Below, one piece after another: positions 44,481 through 52,860 of a stretch of 64,000 nucleotides of DNA. A program made the translations under genes and the position numbers. Below the pieces are notes generated by a model. That model made no database searches. It was not told the origin of the DNA and saw only the letters and a list, made by a program, of their open reading frames with translations. Source of the DNA: Limisalsivibrio acetivorans. Its GTDB lineage: Bacteria; Chrysiogenota; Deferribacteres; Deferribacterales; Geovibrionaceae. The stretch spans positions 434,001 to 498,000 of the forward strand of contig NZ_ATWF01000002.1 in NCBI RefSeq assembly GCF_000421105.1. The letters are read 5' to 3'. The number at the start of each line of letters is the position of its first letter. Within the stretch, counting starts at the first letter, position 1.

Positions 44481-45391
44481 ACAGGCGTGGAAGCGTACTC
44501 GTATTCGTGCTTATATTCATATCCTTCGCCGTGAGTGTTGTTCTCTTCATGCATGAGCGAAGTGGTGAATCACTCGCCGAAACGGCATCTCTACAGGAGG
44601 AATACCAGACCTCCATCTTCGCCATGACGGCCGTAGAGGCTATTCGAGAGCTACTTGAAGATGACGGCAACAACTACGACGATGCCGGCGAGGACTGGGG
44701 ACTGCTCCCCATGATACCCATACCCGGCGGGTACGTCTCCATCTCCATAAAACCCCTTAACGGAAGGCTCAACCTGAACATGCTTGATGAAGAACAGGAT
44801 GAAGAGGGTGAACGAATTCTGGCTGGATGTGTCCATATACTAGAGGAACTGGATATCAATGCTGATACCTGCGCCATGATAAAAGACTGGCTCGACACCG
44901 ACAGCGAGATGACAGCAGGCGGCGAGGAAAGTTTTCGCTATGATGCTGAAGGTAAAGAATATTTAACCAAGAACGGAGCACTTGAAACGCTCCACGAATT
45001 AAGGTATATCAATAGAGCGGGCGAGCATTACGGCGAGCTTGCACAGTATTTCACAATCGGCGGCGACAGCAAAGTGAACCTGAACTTTGTGAGCGAGGAG
45101 GTCCTCGCAGGCGCCGTCCCCGCACTGGAGCCCTATGCGGGTGATATTATCAAGTACAGGGAACAGCACGTTTACAAGGATGTTTCGAACATACGTGAAG
45201 CGGCTGAAATCCCCGATGATATCTACAACGACAACCTGAAATATCTATCAGTAAAAAGTTCTTTATTTTACGTAAAGACTGAAGTAACCTTGGGTGAAAA
45301 CAGCCGCTTCTACCACGTTTTATTACAAAGGAACGGCAAAAAAACTAAACTTTTAAAGTATATTGAAGGTACAGATGCCCCCTTCTTCTGA
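44477..45391 (+). CDS. gspK: Minor pseudopilin GspK
   Basis: A 304-aa GspK, the pseudopilus tip. It begins NRRGSVLVFVLIFISFAV, a prepilin-like segment lacking Glu at +5, as is normal for GspK. The insertion domain typical of GspK (about 60-270) contains RINLNMLDEEQ-like Asp/Glu-rich stretches (GRLNLNMLDEEQDE) and VNLNFVSEEVLAG. The start is GTG at 44477. It overlaps gspL by 17 bases. Confidence 0.9.
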   Translation: MNRRGSVLVFVLIFISFAVSVVLFMHERSGESLAETASLQEEYQTSIFAMTAVEAIRELLEDDGNNYDDAGEDWGLLPMIPIPGGYVSISIKPLNGRLNLNMLDEEQDEEGERILAGCVHILEELDINADTCAMIKDWLDTDSEMTAGGEESFRYDAEGKEYLTKNGALETLHELRYINRAGEHYGELAQYFTIGGDSKVNLNFVSEEVLAGAVPALEPYAGDIIKYREQHVYKDVSNIREAAEIPDDIYNDNLKYLSVKSSLFYVKTEVTLGENSRFYHVLLQRNGKKTKLLKYIEGTDAPFF

Positions 45392-46385
45392 AAACAGAAC
45401 GCTTCTTAAAGACAACAAACTGCTCCGTATCGAAGGAGGTTCTGCGGACTTCCCTGCTGATACGGATGAACTCTCCAGCGGATATACTCTGTTCGTGGAT
45501 GATTCATACTTCTTCTGGCTCTCCATGGAGTTGCCCCAGGCGGGAAAGAAGAAGACCGATGCCTTTGTGAGGAACTATCTCTCAACATTCTTTCCTGAGA
45601 ATATGCTCACATCCTACGGCTATGTCCAGCGTGACGGAAAGGCGTATATTTACGTACTCGCCCCCGCACTGGTTGATCTCATCGAAACAAACCCACAGAT
45701 ATTCAGGAAGGCGGGGAGCGTTACCACGCCGATGCTTGAGCTCATCGCAAAAAACAGCGATTTCCGTTACCATGACGGCAACAGGGTATACAGCATCTCC
45801 GACAGTCTCATAACCCAGCAGCCGGAAAATCCCGACGAAATGGATACACCCCTCACCTTCGAGGATGGAATCCGCATAGAAGTTACGGCATTCAACATGA
45901 AGCTTCCCGGCGTGGGGCGTGAAAAGCTGGCCATCGAAAAATATAAAGTTCCGGCCGCTGTTCTTCTCATTGCCTATGTACTCTTCGCCACCGGCGAATA
46001 CTTCTATGCAAAGGCCGCACAGAACGATCTTGAGGCTTATGAAAAAAGACTAAACAAGATATATATCGATACCGGCGTTGCAACGAAAGCTGACCCCTAT
46101 GGCTCCCTGCTCTTTCATGCAAAGGGTGGTGGTGACACAAGTGGGGGTATCGATGTTCTTGACACCCTTGAGCTTATAAGCGATTCCGCAACAAAAGGGA
46201 AGGTGGGACTTGAGTCCCTTGTCATAAAAGAGAATTCCGTTACATGCACAGGTAAGGCTGTGGACTTCCAGTCCGTTGAGGGTTTTAAAACGAACCTCGA
46301 AACCAACGGCGGTGTTACCGCCTCTGTGGACGATACGGACAAGATAGAGGACGGCATTAAATTCGTTGTGAGGTTTGACCAATGA
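45375..46385 (+). CDS. gspL: Type II secretion protein GspL
   Basis: A 336-aa GspL. The cytoplasmic actin-like domain (about 1-190) binds GspE; a membrane segment (AAVLLIAYVLFATGEYFY, about 197-214) leads into a ferredoxin-like periplasmic domain (about 215-336). I prefer ATG 45375 (GAAGGT 4 bases before) over a TTG at 45363. The order K-L-M-N and the topology carry the call, since GspL is poorly conserved. Confidence 0.8.
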   Translation: MPPSSENRTLLKDNKLLRIEGGSADFPADTDELSSGYTLFVDDSYFFWLSMELPQAGKKKTDAFVRNYLSTFFPENMLTSYGYVQRDGKAYIYVLAPALVDLIETNPQIFRKAGSVTTPMLELIAKNSDFRYHDGNRVYSISDSLITQQPENPDEMDTPLTFEDGIRIEVTAFNMKLPGVGREKLAIEKYKVPAAVLLIAYVLFATGEYFYAKAAQNDLEAYEKRLNKIYIDTGVATKADPYGSLLFHAKGGGDTSGGIDVLDTLELISDSATKGKVGLESLVIKENSVTCTGKAVDFQSVEGFKTNLETNGGVTASVDDTDKIEDGIKFVVRFDQ

Positions 46386-46849
46386 GCTCGAATGTAAAGG
46401 AAACCGTACTCATCTGGGTCGTGATCGTCACAGCTGTCTTCCTCCTGTTTTACTGGACGCACCTCTTCTTCCAGTCACAAAAGGAAGGCTACATCGCCAG
46501 CACAGCAGCCGTTGCAGAGAGAACCGAGAAGGCCGCAGAGCTTGCTGCATTAGTCGAAACAGGAAACGGCAGCAGAAACGTCCAAAGCGGTCTGCTCTCC
46601 TTCGTTCAGGCCGTGAGCTCCCGTGTGGGCATAAACTCAAAGATATTCGACCTCAAACCGATAAGCTCACCCCAAGGAAGAGAGACTGTAAGCATCAAGA
46701 TGCAGGCTCTTAACTACTCCGAGCTGGTCTCATTTCTGGAGAGGCTTGACGGGTACGACAATACGGGTATACGATCCTTCTCCATGAACAAACGTTTCGA
46801 CAACCCCCAGCTTGTAGATATAAATCTGGAGATCACCAAATCAAGATGA
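46382..46849 (+). CDS. gspM: Type II secretion protein GspM
   Basis: A 155-aa bitopic protein. A membrane helix (about 9-30, LIWVVIVTAVFLLFYWTHLFF) is followed by a coiled segment and a ferredoxin-like periplasmic domain containing LNYSELVSFLERLD, common to GspM. It pairs with GspL in the platform. Four-base overlaps tie it to gspL and gspN. Confidence 0.8.
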   Translation: MSSNVKETVLIWVVIVTAVFLLFYWTHLFFQSQKEGYIASTAAVAERTEKAAELAALVETGNGSRNVQSGLLSFVQAVSSRVGINSKIFDLKPISSPQGRETVSIKMQALNYSELVSFLERLDGYDNTGIRSFSMNKRFDNPQLVDINLEITKSR

Positions 46850-47556
46850 TCAAGAAATCTGCCATCGCTATCGCCATATTTCTGCTGAGTGTACTTGTAT
46901 TTACCCCCATGTTCTTCCCATGGAACACCGTGGCGGAGTATTATATCCGCAAGGCTGTGAGTGATAACCGCATACCTGCAAGGATAGATAGTATCAAGGC
47001 AGGCCCGGGCGGAGCAGTAATAAGCGGCATCAGCATTGAAGATATCGAAATAACACAGATAAGGGCGGACTACTCTCTCCTTTCCGTAATAACCAAGAGT
47101 GCGGATGTATCCGTAAATTCCCCCCTCGGCACAATCGAGACATCCATCGACTCAGGTAGTGTTGAGGCCAGAGGACTGCTGGACATGAAAAACATCGGCT
47201 CACTTTTGAACCAGAGTCTTGATGGTGATATGGCAGTTCAGCTGAACATGAACCTCAATGAGCAGACAGGGGATATCGTCCTCACATCCGACTCCTTCAC
47301 CGTTCCCACAGACTTCGGCCCCATGCCGCTCAAAAACCTTCGTGGAGAGGGAACGATCAATAAGAATACTATCGACGTCACAAGCCTAACCTCCGAAGGG
47401 AATGCAAAGCTCGACATAACTGGCAAAATAACAATAAACACCAGAGACATCGGTCGCTCTATGATGAATATGAGCGGGACAGTAGACGTAATGGGAGCAA
47501 AGCAGAACATCACAGCCAGAGGCCTGGTTCGTAATCCAAGGATTACAGCCAGATAA
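46846..47556 (+). CDS. gspN: Type II secretion protein GspN
   Basis: A 236-aa protein with one N-terminal membrane segment (AIAIAIFLLSVLVFTPMFF) and a beta-rich periplasmic part built of short strands, as in GspN. Recognisable elements are RLDSIKAGPGG-like (ARIDSIKAGPGGAVISGI) and NLRGEGTINKN. GspN is not universal in T2SS. It is the last gene of the operon; no gspO prepilin peptidase follows. Confidence 0.75.
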   Translation: MIKKSAIAIAIFLLSVLVFTPMFFPWNTVAEYYIRKAVSDNRIPARIDSIKAGPGGAVISGISIEDIEITQIRADYSLLSVITKSADVSVNSPLGTIETSIDSGSVEARGLLDMKNIGSLLNQSLDGDMAVQLNMNLNEQTGDIVLTSDSFTVPTDFGPMPLKNLRGEGTINKNTIDVTSLTSEGNAKLDITGKITINTRDIGRSMMNMSGTVDVMGAKQNITARGLVRNPRITAR

Positions 47557-47596
47557 GTCTTTAACCATAGTCCTTGCAGGCAAATTCCTCGTATTA

Positions 47597-47881
47597 CTTT
47601 CAAATTGGAAATACCTATAAACTCTATTCCAGAAATATACCTATATGTTTGTCAGGTAAAATATTATCCCTCAAAATGAGATTTTGAGGGGTTGTTAAGG
47701 GGTGGTTTGTTCCTCGCAGATTGTAATAGCAATCTGCGCGAACCAAAAGTAAGTCGTGCTTTAGCACGAAACCTAATTATTGGTGACAAGTTTCAAATGT
47801 GATTATCTAAAGAATAAGACTAAGAGGAAATTTTTTGGGAAAACTTTCCCCTTAGGATCCCCTTAAAAACCCATTTGAAAG
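47597..47881. repeat. Structured intergenic element with inverted terminal repeats and hairpins
   Basis: The 358-base space after gspN holds no gene but is highly structured. A 14-base repeat GGGTTGTTAAGGGG (47689-47702) is matched, 13 of 14, by CCCCTTAAAAACCC in inverted orientation (47859-47872). Outside these, CTTTCAAATTGG (47597-47608) and CCATTTGAAAG (47871-47881) are also inverted. Four hairpins lie within or beside it: 47668-47690 (10-bp stem), 47715-47738 (9-bp), 47754-47769 (7-bp) and 47821-47854 (about 14-bp, one bulge). It could be a MITE-like or REP-like element, or a set of convergent terminators. Confidence 0.55.
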
Positions 47882-47914
47882 ATTATAATAGTGGTTAATA
47901 TATAACATGGCCAG

Positions 47915-48769
47915 TTACTCCCCACCCATTATTTCCTCAAAGAAGTAGAACACTCCCCACCTGTTCTCACGCCTCATCATGATATGCCTGCTCCCCACAT
48001 TCACCTTTTCGGCATACTTGTAAAGCTTATCACCATCCTCGTTGAGTACATATCGATCTTTATACTCTAAGGGTGTGCAGTTGTCCGGAAAACTGTCAAC
48101 CTCGGTGAGTTTTTCATTATGAAAAAGAGACGTGCGGCCATCCGGCTCGCTCATGTGGAGCCCCTTCTCTGTTTCACAGAAACGCTTATCAAAACCACCC
48201 ATGCGGATACCTTTGATAAATACAGGCTCTCGCCCTACAGCTGTAATTGTTCCGTTGTCCATGAAGACATCGAACCCATCTGTCCTGACTACACCCTCTA
48301 TCTCTAGGGGACATTCACCGTCAGATATAATCCATTCGCCTGAACAGCAGGCATCAGTACCGCTGTTTTCGACAGCGCATTCATCGGGCTTTCCAACTTC
48401 GGACGTCTTAATTACAGGCTCCTTGCCGGCTAGTGATGGGATATAGTTAACCGACACAAAGGTGTTTCCATCGAATCCAGTAATCCTGCCGTTATGCGCA
48501 TTAATACGGCTCAGGTTCCTTTTCATATTATGAACGTATATAAATCTTTTTTCTATTATGCTGAAGACGACCAAGTGTCCGGAAGCTATAAGAACAGCGT
48601 TGGTTCCATGGAGATGGGCGAAATTAACAGGATAGCGCAGAGCGCCTTTGATAACCTCTTCTTCGGTGCCCAGGTGGTGTACTGCGAAGTTTTCTTTATT
48701 GAATGTAAGTATATATGGAGGTGCTACACTATAGGGAGGAGTTTTTTTTTCTGGTATATCTCTGCGCAC
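47915..48769 (-). pseudogene. C-terminal part of a split lipoprotein-like gene
   Basis: A 284-aa frame that I do not recognise; it consists of repeated short strand-turn units (GHLVVFSIIEKRFIYVHN, NGRITGFDGNTFVSVNY, NGTITAVGREPVFIKGI) suggestive of a beta-propeller-like fold. Its only start is a GTG at 48769 with no spaced ribosome binding site, and it overlaps the 193-aa frame by 46 bases across the A9 run at 48742-48750. A -1 shift at that run joins the two frames into one protein of about 460 aa. It could be a phase-variable gene, a frameshifted pseudogene or a sequencing error. Confidence 0.6.
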
Positions 48770-49305
48770 GCCTCGGCATCATATACGGCAAAACCCTCTT
48801 TCCCCTTTGTCTGGAGGAGGTTTCCTGCTACTGTGAGGCTGGAATATCCATCCTCAGTAAGCATGGAGGGGCAGTTGTCCGATGAGAGGAAGAGCCTGTC
48901 ACCTTTGAGGAAAGCGAAAAGGCCGTTACTGTAGCCGAAGTCCTCTGCTTCGTTCGCAATAAGAGCCTCTGCGGGTTTCTTCTCGTACATAACCACGGAG
49001 TTAAGGATGATATCGTTCTCGGGGAACTGTGACACGAACTCTGCGGGATCGGCCGATGCAGAGATTTTTTCGGATAATTTTGATCTTAAATCGGCAGATT
49101 CGAGGGGAGTGGTTCCGAAGGAACTTGTCTGAACGTTTGCAGTGGTACAGGAGATAACAAGAATAAAAACCGGAATGACCAGTTTAAAGATTCGTAGAAA
49201 CCAGCTTGGCCTGCATAGAGATGGAAACACCTCTGTGCACAGAGCATTGCGCTCGTCCATAGTCAATTCTGCGTCGATTTGATTCACCGTTCTTCCCCCG
49301 GACAT
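48724..49305 (-). CDS. N-terminal part of a split lipoprotein-like gene
   Basis: A 193-aa frame starting with an ATG that overlaps the murB stop (TAATG). Around residues 35-53 is a hydrophobic run ending in a lipobox (FKLVIPVFILVIS-C), so the protein is probably an outer-membrane or inner-membrane lipoprotein; the real start may be nearer the signal peptide. After it, strand-turn units (GLFAFLKGDRLFLSSDN) resemble those of the frame at 47915. It ends right after the run of nine A residues (YQKKKLLPIV). Function is unknown. Confidence 0.6.
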   Translation of the reverse strand: MSGGRTVNQIDAELTMDERNALCTEVFPSLCRPSWFLRIFKLVIPVFILVISCTTANVQTSSFGTTPLESADLRSKLSEKISASADPAEFVSQFPENDIILNSVVMYEKKPAEALIANEAEDFGYSNGLFAFLKGDRLFLSSDNCPSMLTEDGYSSLTVAGNLLQTKGKEGFAVYDAEACAEIYQKKKLLPIV

Positions 49306-50168
49306 TATTCGAAGCCGAGGTATTTCACCTCCTCTTCGAGTTCATAGCCCGTTTCTTTTTTTACAGTTTCCTTAACAAAAAGTATCAGCGAACGTATATC
49401 GTCCGCCGAAGCATCTCCGGTATTCACAATGAAGTTTGCATGCTTAGGGGAAACCATTGCACCGCCGTGGGTTTTTCCCTTCAGCCCGCATTTCTCGATT
49501 AAAGCACCGGCGTAGCTGCCTTCCGGCCTTTTGAAGACCGACCCGCATGAGCGAAACTCAAGGGGCTGTTTTTCTGCGCGTCTGTTAAGAATATCTTTTC
49601 TCTTGGCCATCAGTGCTGTCCCGTCACCTTCTGCCAAGTTAAATTCAGCACTCGTTACAATGCTACCGGAGATATTCGCTGCTTTGCGGTATGCGAACCC
49701 TGCTTCGGATGAGTTGATCGAATAGCTCTCACCCTCCAGATTAACGAGATCGATTCTCGTTACAATGTCTTTGATCTCCGTTCCGAATGCTCCCGCATTC
49801 ATCCCGATCGCCCCGCCGACACTTCCAGGGATCCCGCTGAGCGACTCTGCACCGCTCATGTAAGATCTTATAGTATATAAGATCATTGAGTCAAGCAAAA
49901 CTCCCGCTCCAACGAAAATTTTCTCATGTTTTTTGAAAATAAGCCGATTCAAGTTCCGTAGTGTGAGAACAAGGCCGGAAAAACCTTGATCAGAAATAAG
50001 GACGTTGCTCCCGTATCCTATTATTGCCAATGGTATAGAATGATCGTTTACGAAGTGTAGACAGCTCTTAAGTTGATCAGTAGTTGACGGTGCACAGAAG
50101 TACCTCGACTCACCCCCAACACCATAGGAACAGTACTTTTTTAGACTAACACCCTCTTGAATGTTCAT
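49305..50168 (-). CDS. murB: UDP-N-acetylenolpyruvoylglucosamine reductase
   Basis: A 287-aa flavoenzyme that reduces UDP-GlcNAc-enolpyruvate to UDP-MurNAc for peptidoglycan. FAD-binding IGYGSNVLISD, LSGIPGSVGGAIGMNAGAFG, and the C-terminal FRSCGSVFKRPEGSYAGALIE, holding the catalytic Ser, are clear, as is KHANFIVN. It is of the shorter MurB type. The ATG at 50168 has no good Shine-Dalgarno sequence. Its stop overlaps the lipoprotein start. Confidence 0.95.
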   Translation of the reverse strand: MNIQEGVSLKKYCSYGVGGESRYFCAPSTTDQLKSCLHFVNDHSIPLAIIGYGSNVLISDQGFSGLVLTLRNLNRLIFKKHEKIFVGAGVLLDSMILYTIRSYMSGAESLSGIPGSVGGAIGMNAGAFGTEIKDIVTRIDLVNLEGESYSINSSEAGFAYRKAANISGSIVTSAEFNLAEGDGTALMAKRKDILNRRAEKQPLEFRSCGSVFKRPEGSYAGALIEKCGLKGKTHGGAMVSPKHANFIVNTGDASADDIRSLILFVKETVKKETGYELEEEVKYLGFE

Positions 50169-50177
50169 ATAATCAAT

Positions 50178-50963
50178 CTATTTGCTGATTTTTGTGCCTG
50201 CAAGGGCATCCTGACATGCGCATTCTCTATCTACCGAGTAGTATTCAGGGAGTTTTGTGACGATGGAGCGTATCTTATCCATGCTCCCCTTCATCGTCTC
50301 CACAACCTCATCGGTGGTGAGCTTGTTCTCTGTTGTTCCGGCGGCGTAATTGGTTATTACGCTAGTGTTTGCGTAACAGATCTCCATCTCCCTTGCCAGC
50401 GGTGCCTCGGGAAAGAGCGTCATACCGACGATATCCGCACCGATGATGTCGAAATACCTGATCTCCGCCGCAGTCTCAAGGCGTGGCCCGTTCGTGCAGA
50501 TGTACGTTCCGCCATCCTTTACAGGAACGGATGCAGCACCGGCACATGAATTAAGCATAGCTCTGAGCTCTGGGCAGAAGGGCGCTGTGAAGTCTATGTG
50601 ATGGATAAGCCCCCTGTCATAGAATGTGTGTGCCCTGCCGGAGGTGTGGTCTATGGCGTTGTCGGGGATGACGACATCACCCGGCTTAACCCCCTTTATT
50701 CCCCCCACTGCGGTGAAGGCGAGCATCCTTTCTATACCCAGCTTCTTAAATCCGGCTATATTTGCTCTGTAGTTTACTGAGTGCGGGGGCATATCATGCT
50801 TACGGCCGTGACGGTTGAGGAAATAGAAATCTACGCCTCCGAAGGTGAAGTGCCTGTAGGTATCCGAGGGTTCACCCCAATCAGTCAAAACCTTCTCTTC
50901 GCCTATAAAGTTGAACCCTTCGATCTCATAGAGGCCGCTTCCGCCCATGATTCCTATCTTCAT
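50178..50963 (-). CDS. mtnP: S-methyl-5'-thioadenosine phosphorylase
   Basis: A 261-aa purine nucleoside phosphorylase of the MTAP family. IGIMGGSGLYEIEG, LNRHGRKHDMPPHSVNYRAN, TAVGGIKGVKPGDVVIPD and CTNGPRLETAAEIRYF carry the phosphate and nucleoside contacts; TLFPEAPLAREMEICYA follows. It cleaves methylthioadenosine (possibly also inosine or adenosine) to free base and sugar phosphate in methionine salvage. It lies between lolD and murB with 9-12 base gaps. Confidence 0.9.
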   Translation of the reverse strand: MKIGIMGGSGLYEIEGFNFIGEEKVLTDWGEPSDTYRHFTFGGVDFYFLNRHGRKHDMPPHSVNYRANIAGFKKLGIERMLAFTAVGGIKGVKPGDVVIPDNAIDHTSGRAHTFYDRGLIHHIDFTAPFCPELRAMLNSCAGAASVPVKDGGTYICTNGPRLETAAEIRYFDIIGADIVGMTLFPEAPLAREMEICYANTSVITNYAAGTTENKLTTDEVVETMKGSMDKIRSIVTKLPEYYSVDRECACQDALAGTKISK

Positions 50964-50974
50964 CCTCTTTCCCC

Positions 50975-51625
50975 CTAGCTTTTATCTATGGCCACGATCC
51001 TGTCGCAGCTTTCGGCTATCCTGTTGTCGTGGGTCACCATAAGAACCGATGTACCTTCGCTCTTAACGAAATCGAACATCGCCAAAACCTCTTCGCTGTT
51101 CTTCCTGTCGAGGGAGCCAGTGGGCTCGTCTGCAAGGATGAGTCTTGGCGAATTCATCATAGCCCTTGCTATGGCTGTTCTCTGCTGTTCGCCCCCGGAG
51201 AGTTCCACAGGAAAGTGGGTCATACGGTCGCTGAGACCAACCTTCGCCAAAAGCTCCTCAGCCCTCGGCATAGCCTCTTCACGTGACATCCCCTGTATCA
51301 TGGCGGGCATCAGAACGTTCTCAAGGGCAGTGAACTCATCGAGGAGATAGTGGAACTGGAACACAAAGCCCACCTCGCTGTTACGGTATGTATCGAGAGC
51401 TTTCCCTTTCTTGGTGAGGATATCCTCTCCGCCGAACATGACAGAGCCGGAATCGCACTTCTCAAGGCCTCCTACGATATGCAGAAGGGTAGACTTACCC
51501 GCACCGGAGGGTCCGACGATGGCAACCTGTTCACCCTCCTGAACAGTCATGCAGAAGTCCTGCAGTACATGGAGGGTATACTCCCCTTTTCTGAAGCTTT
51601 TGTTGAGGTTTATTATCTCGAGCAT
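50975..51625 (-). CDS. lolD: Lipoprotein-releasing ABC transporter ATPase LolD
   Basis: A 216-aa ABC ATPase: Walker A GPSGAGKSTLLH, Q-loop FVFQFHYLLDEFTALENVLMP, signature LSGGEQQRTAIARAM, Walker B LILADEPTGSLD. The LLDEFTALENV segment is characteristic of LolD. A GTG at 51634 is possible, but GAGGGG is correctly spaced for the ATG at 51625. It follows the permease gene by one base. It drives release of lipoproteins from the inner membrane to the periplasmic carrier LolA. Confidence 0.92.
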   Translation of the reverse strand: MLEIINLNKSFRKGEYTLHVLQDFCMTVQEGEQVAIVGPSGAGKSTLLHIVGGLEKCDSGSVMFGGEDILTKKGKALDTYRNSEVGFVFQFHYLLDEFTALENVLMPAMIQGMSREEAMPRAEELLAKVGLSDRMTHFPVELSGGEQQRTAIARAMMNSPRLILADEPTGSLDRKNSEEVLAMFDFVKSEGTSVLMVTHDNRIAESCDRIVAIDKS

Positions 51626-51626
51626 T

Positions 51627-52859
51627 CTATTCACCCCTCAGCGCTTCTATGGGATCAAGGCGTGCCGACTGTCTTGCGGGGAAGAGTCCGGCGAGGTATG
51701 TGATAACCAGTGCGCAGACTGTCACAAGGGCGAACACACCCGGATCCAGAACAACGGGTATGCGGTCCATGAAATATACATCCTCAGGAAGGCTTATTAT
51801 CTTATAGTTCTTGAGCACGTAGCATATGATAAAGCCTATGATGTTCCCGAGCACCGTACCGACAATGCCCACCACAAGCCCCTGACGTATGAATATCCTG
51901 TATATCCCCCGCTCGGGGATGCCCATGGCACGCAGAATGGCTATATCCCGCTTTTTATCCTTAACGGAGACGGTTATCATGCTCACAATATTAAACGAGG
52001 CAACGATGATGATGAGCGTCAAAATTATGAACATCGCTATCTTCTCAAGCTTCAATGCAGAGAAGAGGTTCTTGTTAAGGCTCAGCCAGTCCCTCGCCCA
52101 ATAGGGAAATTCGAGATTATCCTGAATCTTGGAGGCAAGCTCCTTCGCATTGCCGAACTCCTCCGCCTTAACACTGAACCCAGTTACGATATCCCCGACG
52201 CCGAAGAACTCCTGCGCAATGGGGAGATCGATATAGGCGAGGGACGAGTTGTACTCGTACATCCCCATATCGAAGGTTCCGGCGACTGCAAAATGCTTCA
52301 TCTTGGGTGTCATGCCAAAGGGCCCCTTCTTCCCGAAGGGGGAGACCATCACCACCTCATCCCCTGGTATAACACCAAGGGAATTGGCTAGTTCCCTTCC
52401 GAGGACGATATTCGGACGCCCCTCGTCGTTCTTATAGTTTATGTCGAGGAGTTCCCCCTCCTTCATAAACTTGCTGATGGCCGAGACCCGCATCTCCTTC
52501 TCTGCATTAACACCACGCACCACAACACCGCTTACGTTATTACGGCTTGTGAGCAGAACCTGATTAAGCAGAAACGGCGACACCGCCTCGACCCCGTCCG
52601 TTACCTTGAGCTTACCCTGTATCAGCTGCCAGTCGTCCACGGGGTTGGCATCAAGACGGTTTACGATTATATGTGCATTTGCGCCCAGTATCTTATTGCG
52701 CAGGTTGTCTCCGAAACCGATCATCACGTTTATCACCACGATAAGCGTGGCGACACCCACCATGATCCCGATAACGGATATGGTGGAGATGAAGGAGAAT
52801 ATCCTGTTTTTCTTCCTCGAACGCAGATACCTGAGTGCGATGAGGTTCTCTATCCTCAT
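51627..52859 (-). CDS. lolC: Lipoprotein-releasing system permease (LolC/LolE family)
   Basis: A 410-aa membrane protein: one N-terminal helix (FSFISTISVIGIMVGVATLIVVINVMIGF), a large periplasmic MacB-like domain (about 50-265), then three C-terminal helices in the FtsX fold, with RAMGIPERGIYRIFIRQG as the coupling region. The ATG at 52859 is preferred (GGGAG 5 bases before). It is the only Lol permease here, so it may act as a homodimer, as in many non-enteric bacteria. Confidence 0.9.
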   Translation of the reverse strand: MRIENLIALRYLRSRKKNRIFSFISTISVIGIMVGVATLIVVINVMIGFGDNLRNKILGANAHIIVNRLDANPVDDWQLIQGKLKVTDGVEAVSPFLLNQVLLTSRNNVSGVVVRGVNAEKEMRVSAISKFMKEGELLDINYKNDEGRPNIVLGRELANSLGVIPGDEVVMVSPFGKKGPFGMTPKMKHFAVAGTFDMGMYEYNSSLAYIDLPIAQEFFGVGDIVTGFSVKAEEFGNAKELASKIQDNLEFPYWARDWLSLNKNLFSALKLEKIAMFIILTLIIIVASFNIVSMITVSVKDKKRDIAILRAMGIPERGIYRIFIRQGLVVGIVGTVLGNIIGFIICYVLKNYKIISLPEDVYFMDRIPVVLDPGVFALVTVCALVITYLAGLFPARQSARLDPIEALRGE

Positions 52860-52860
52860 A

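Noticed and set aside
47557-47914. tRNA or small protein in the structured intergenic space
   Set aside because: The hairpins do not make a cloverleaf and no frame has a ribosome binding site with a plausible protein.
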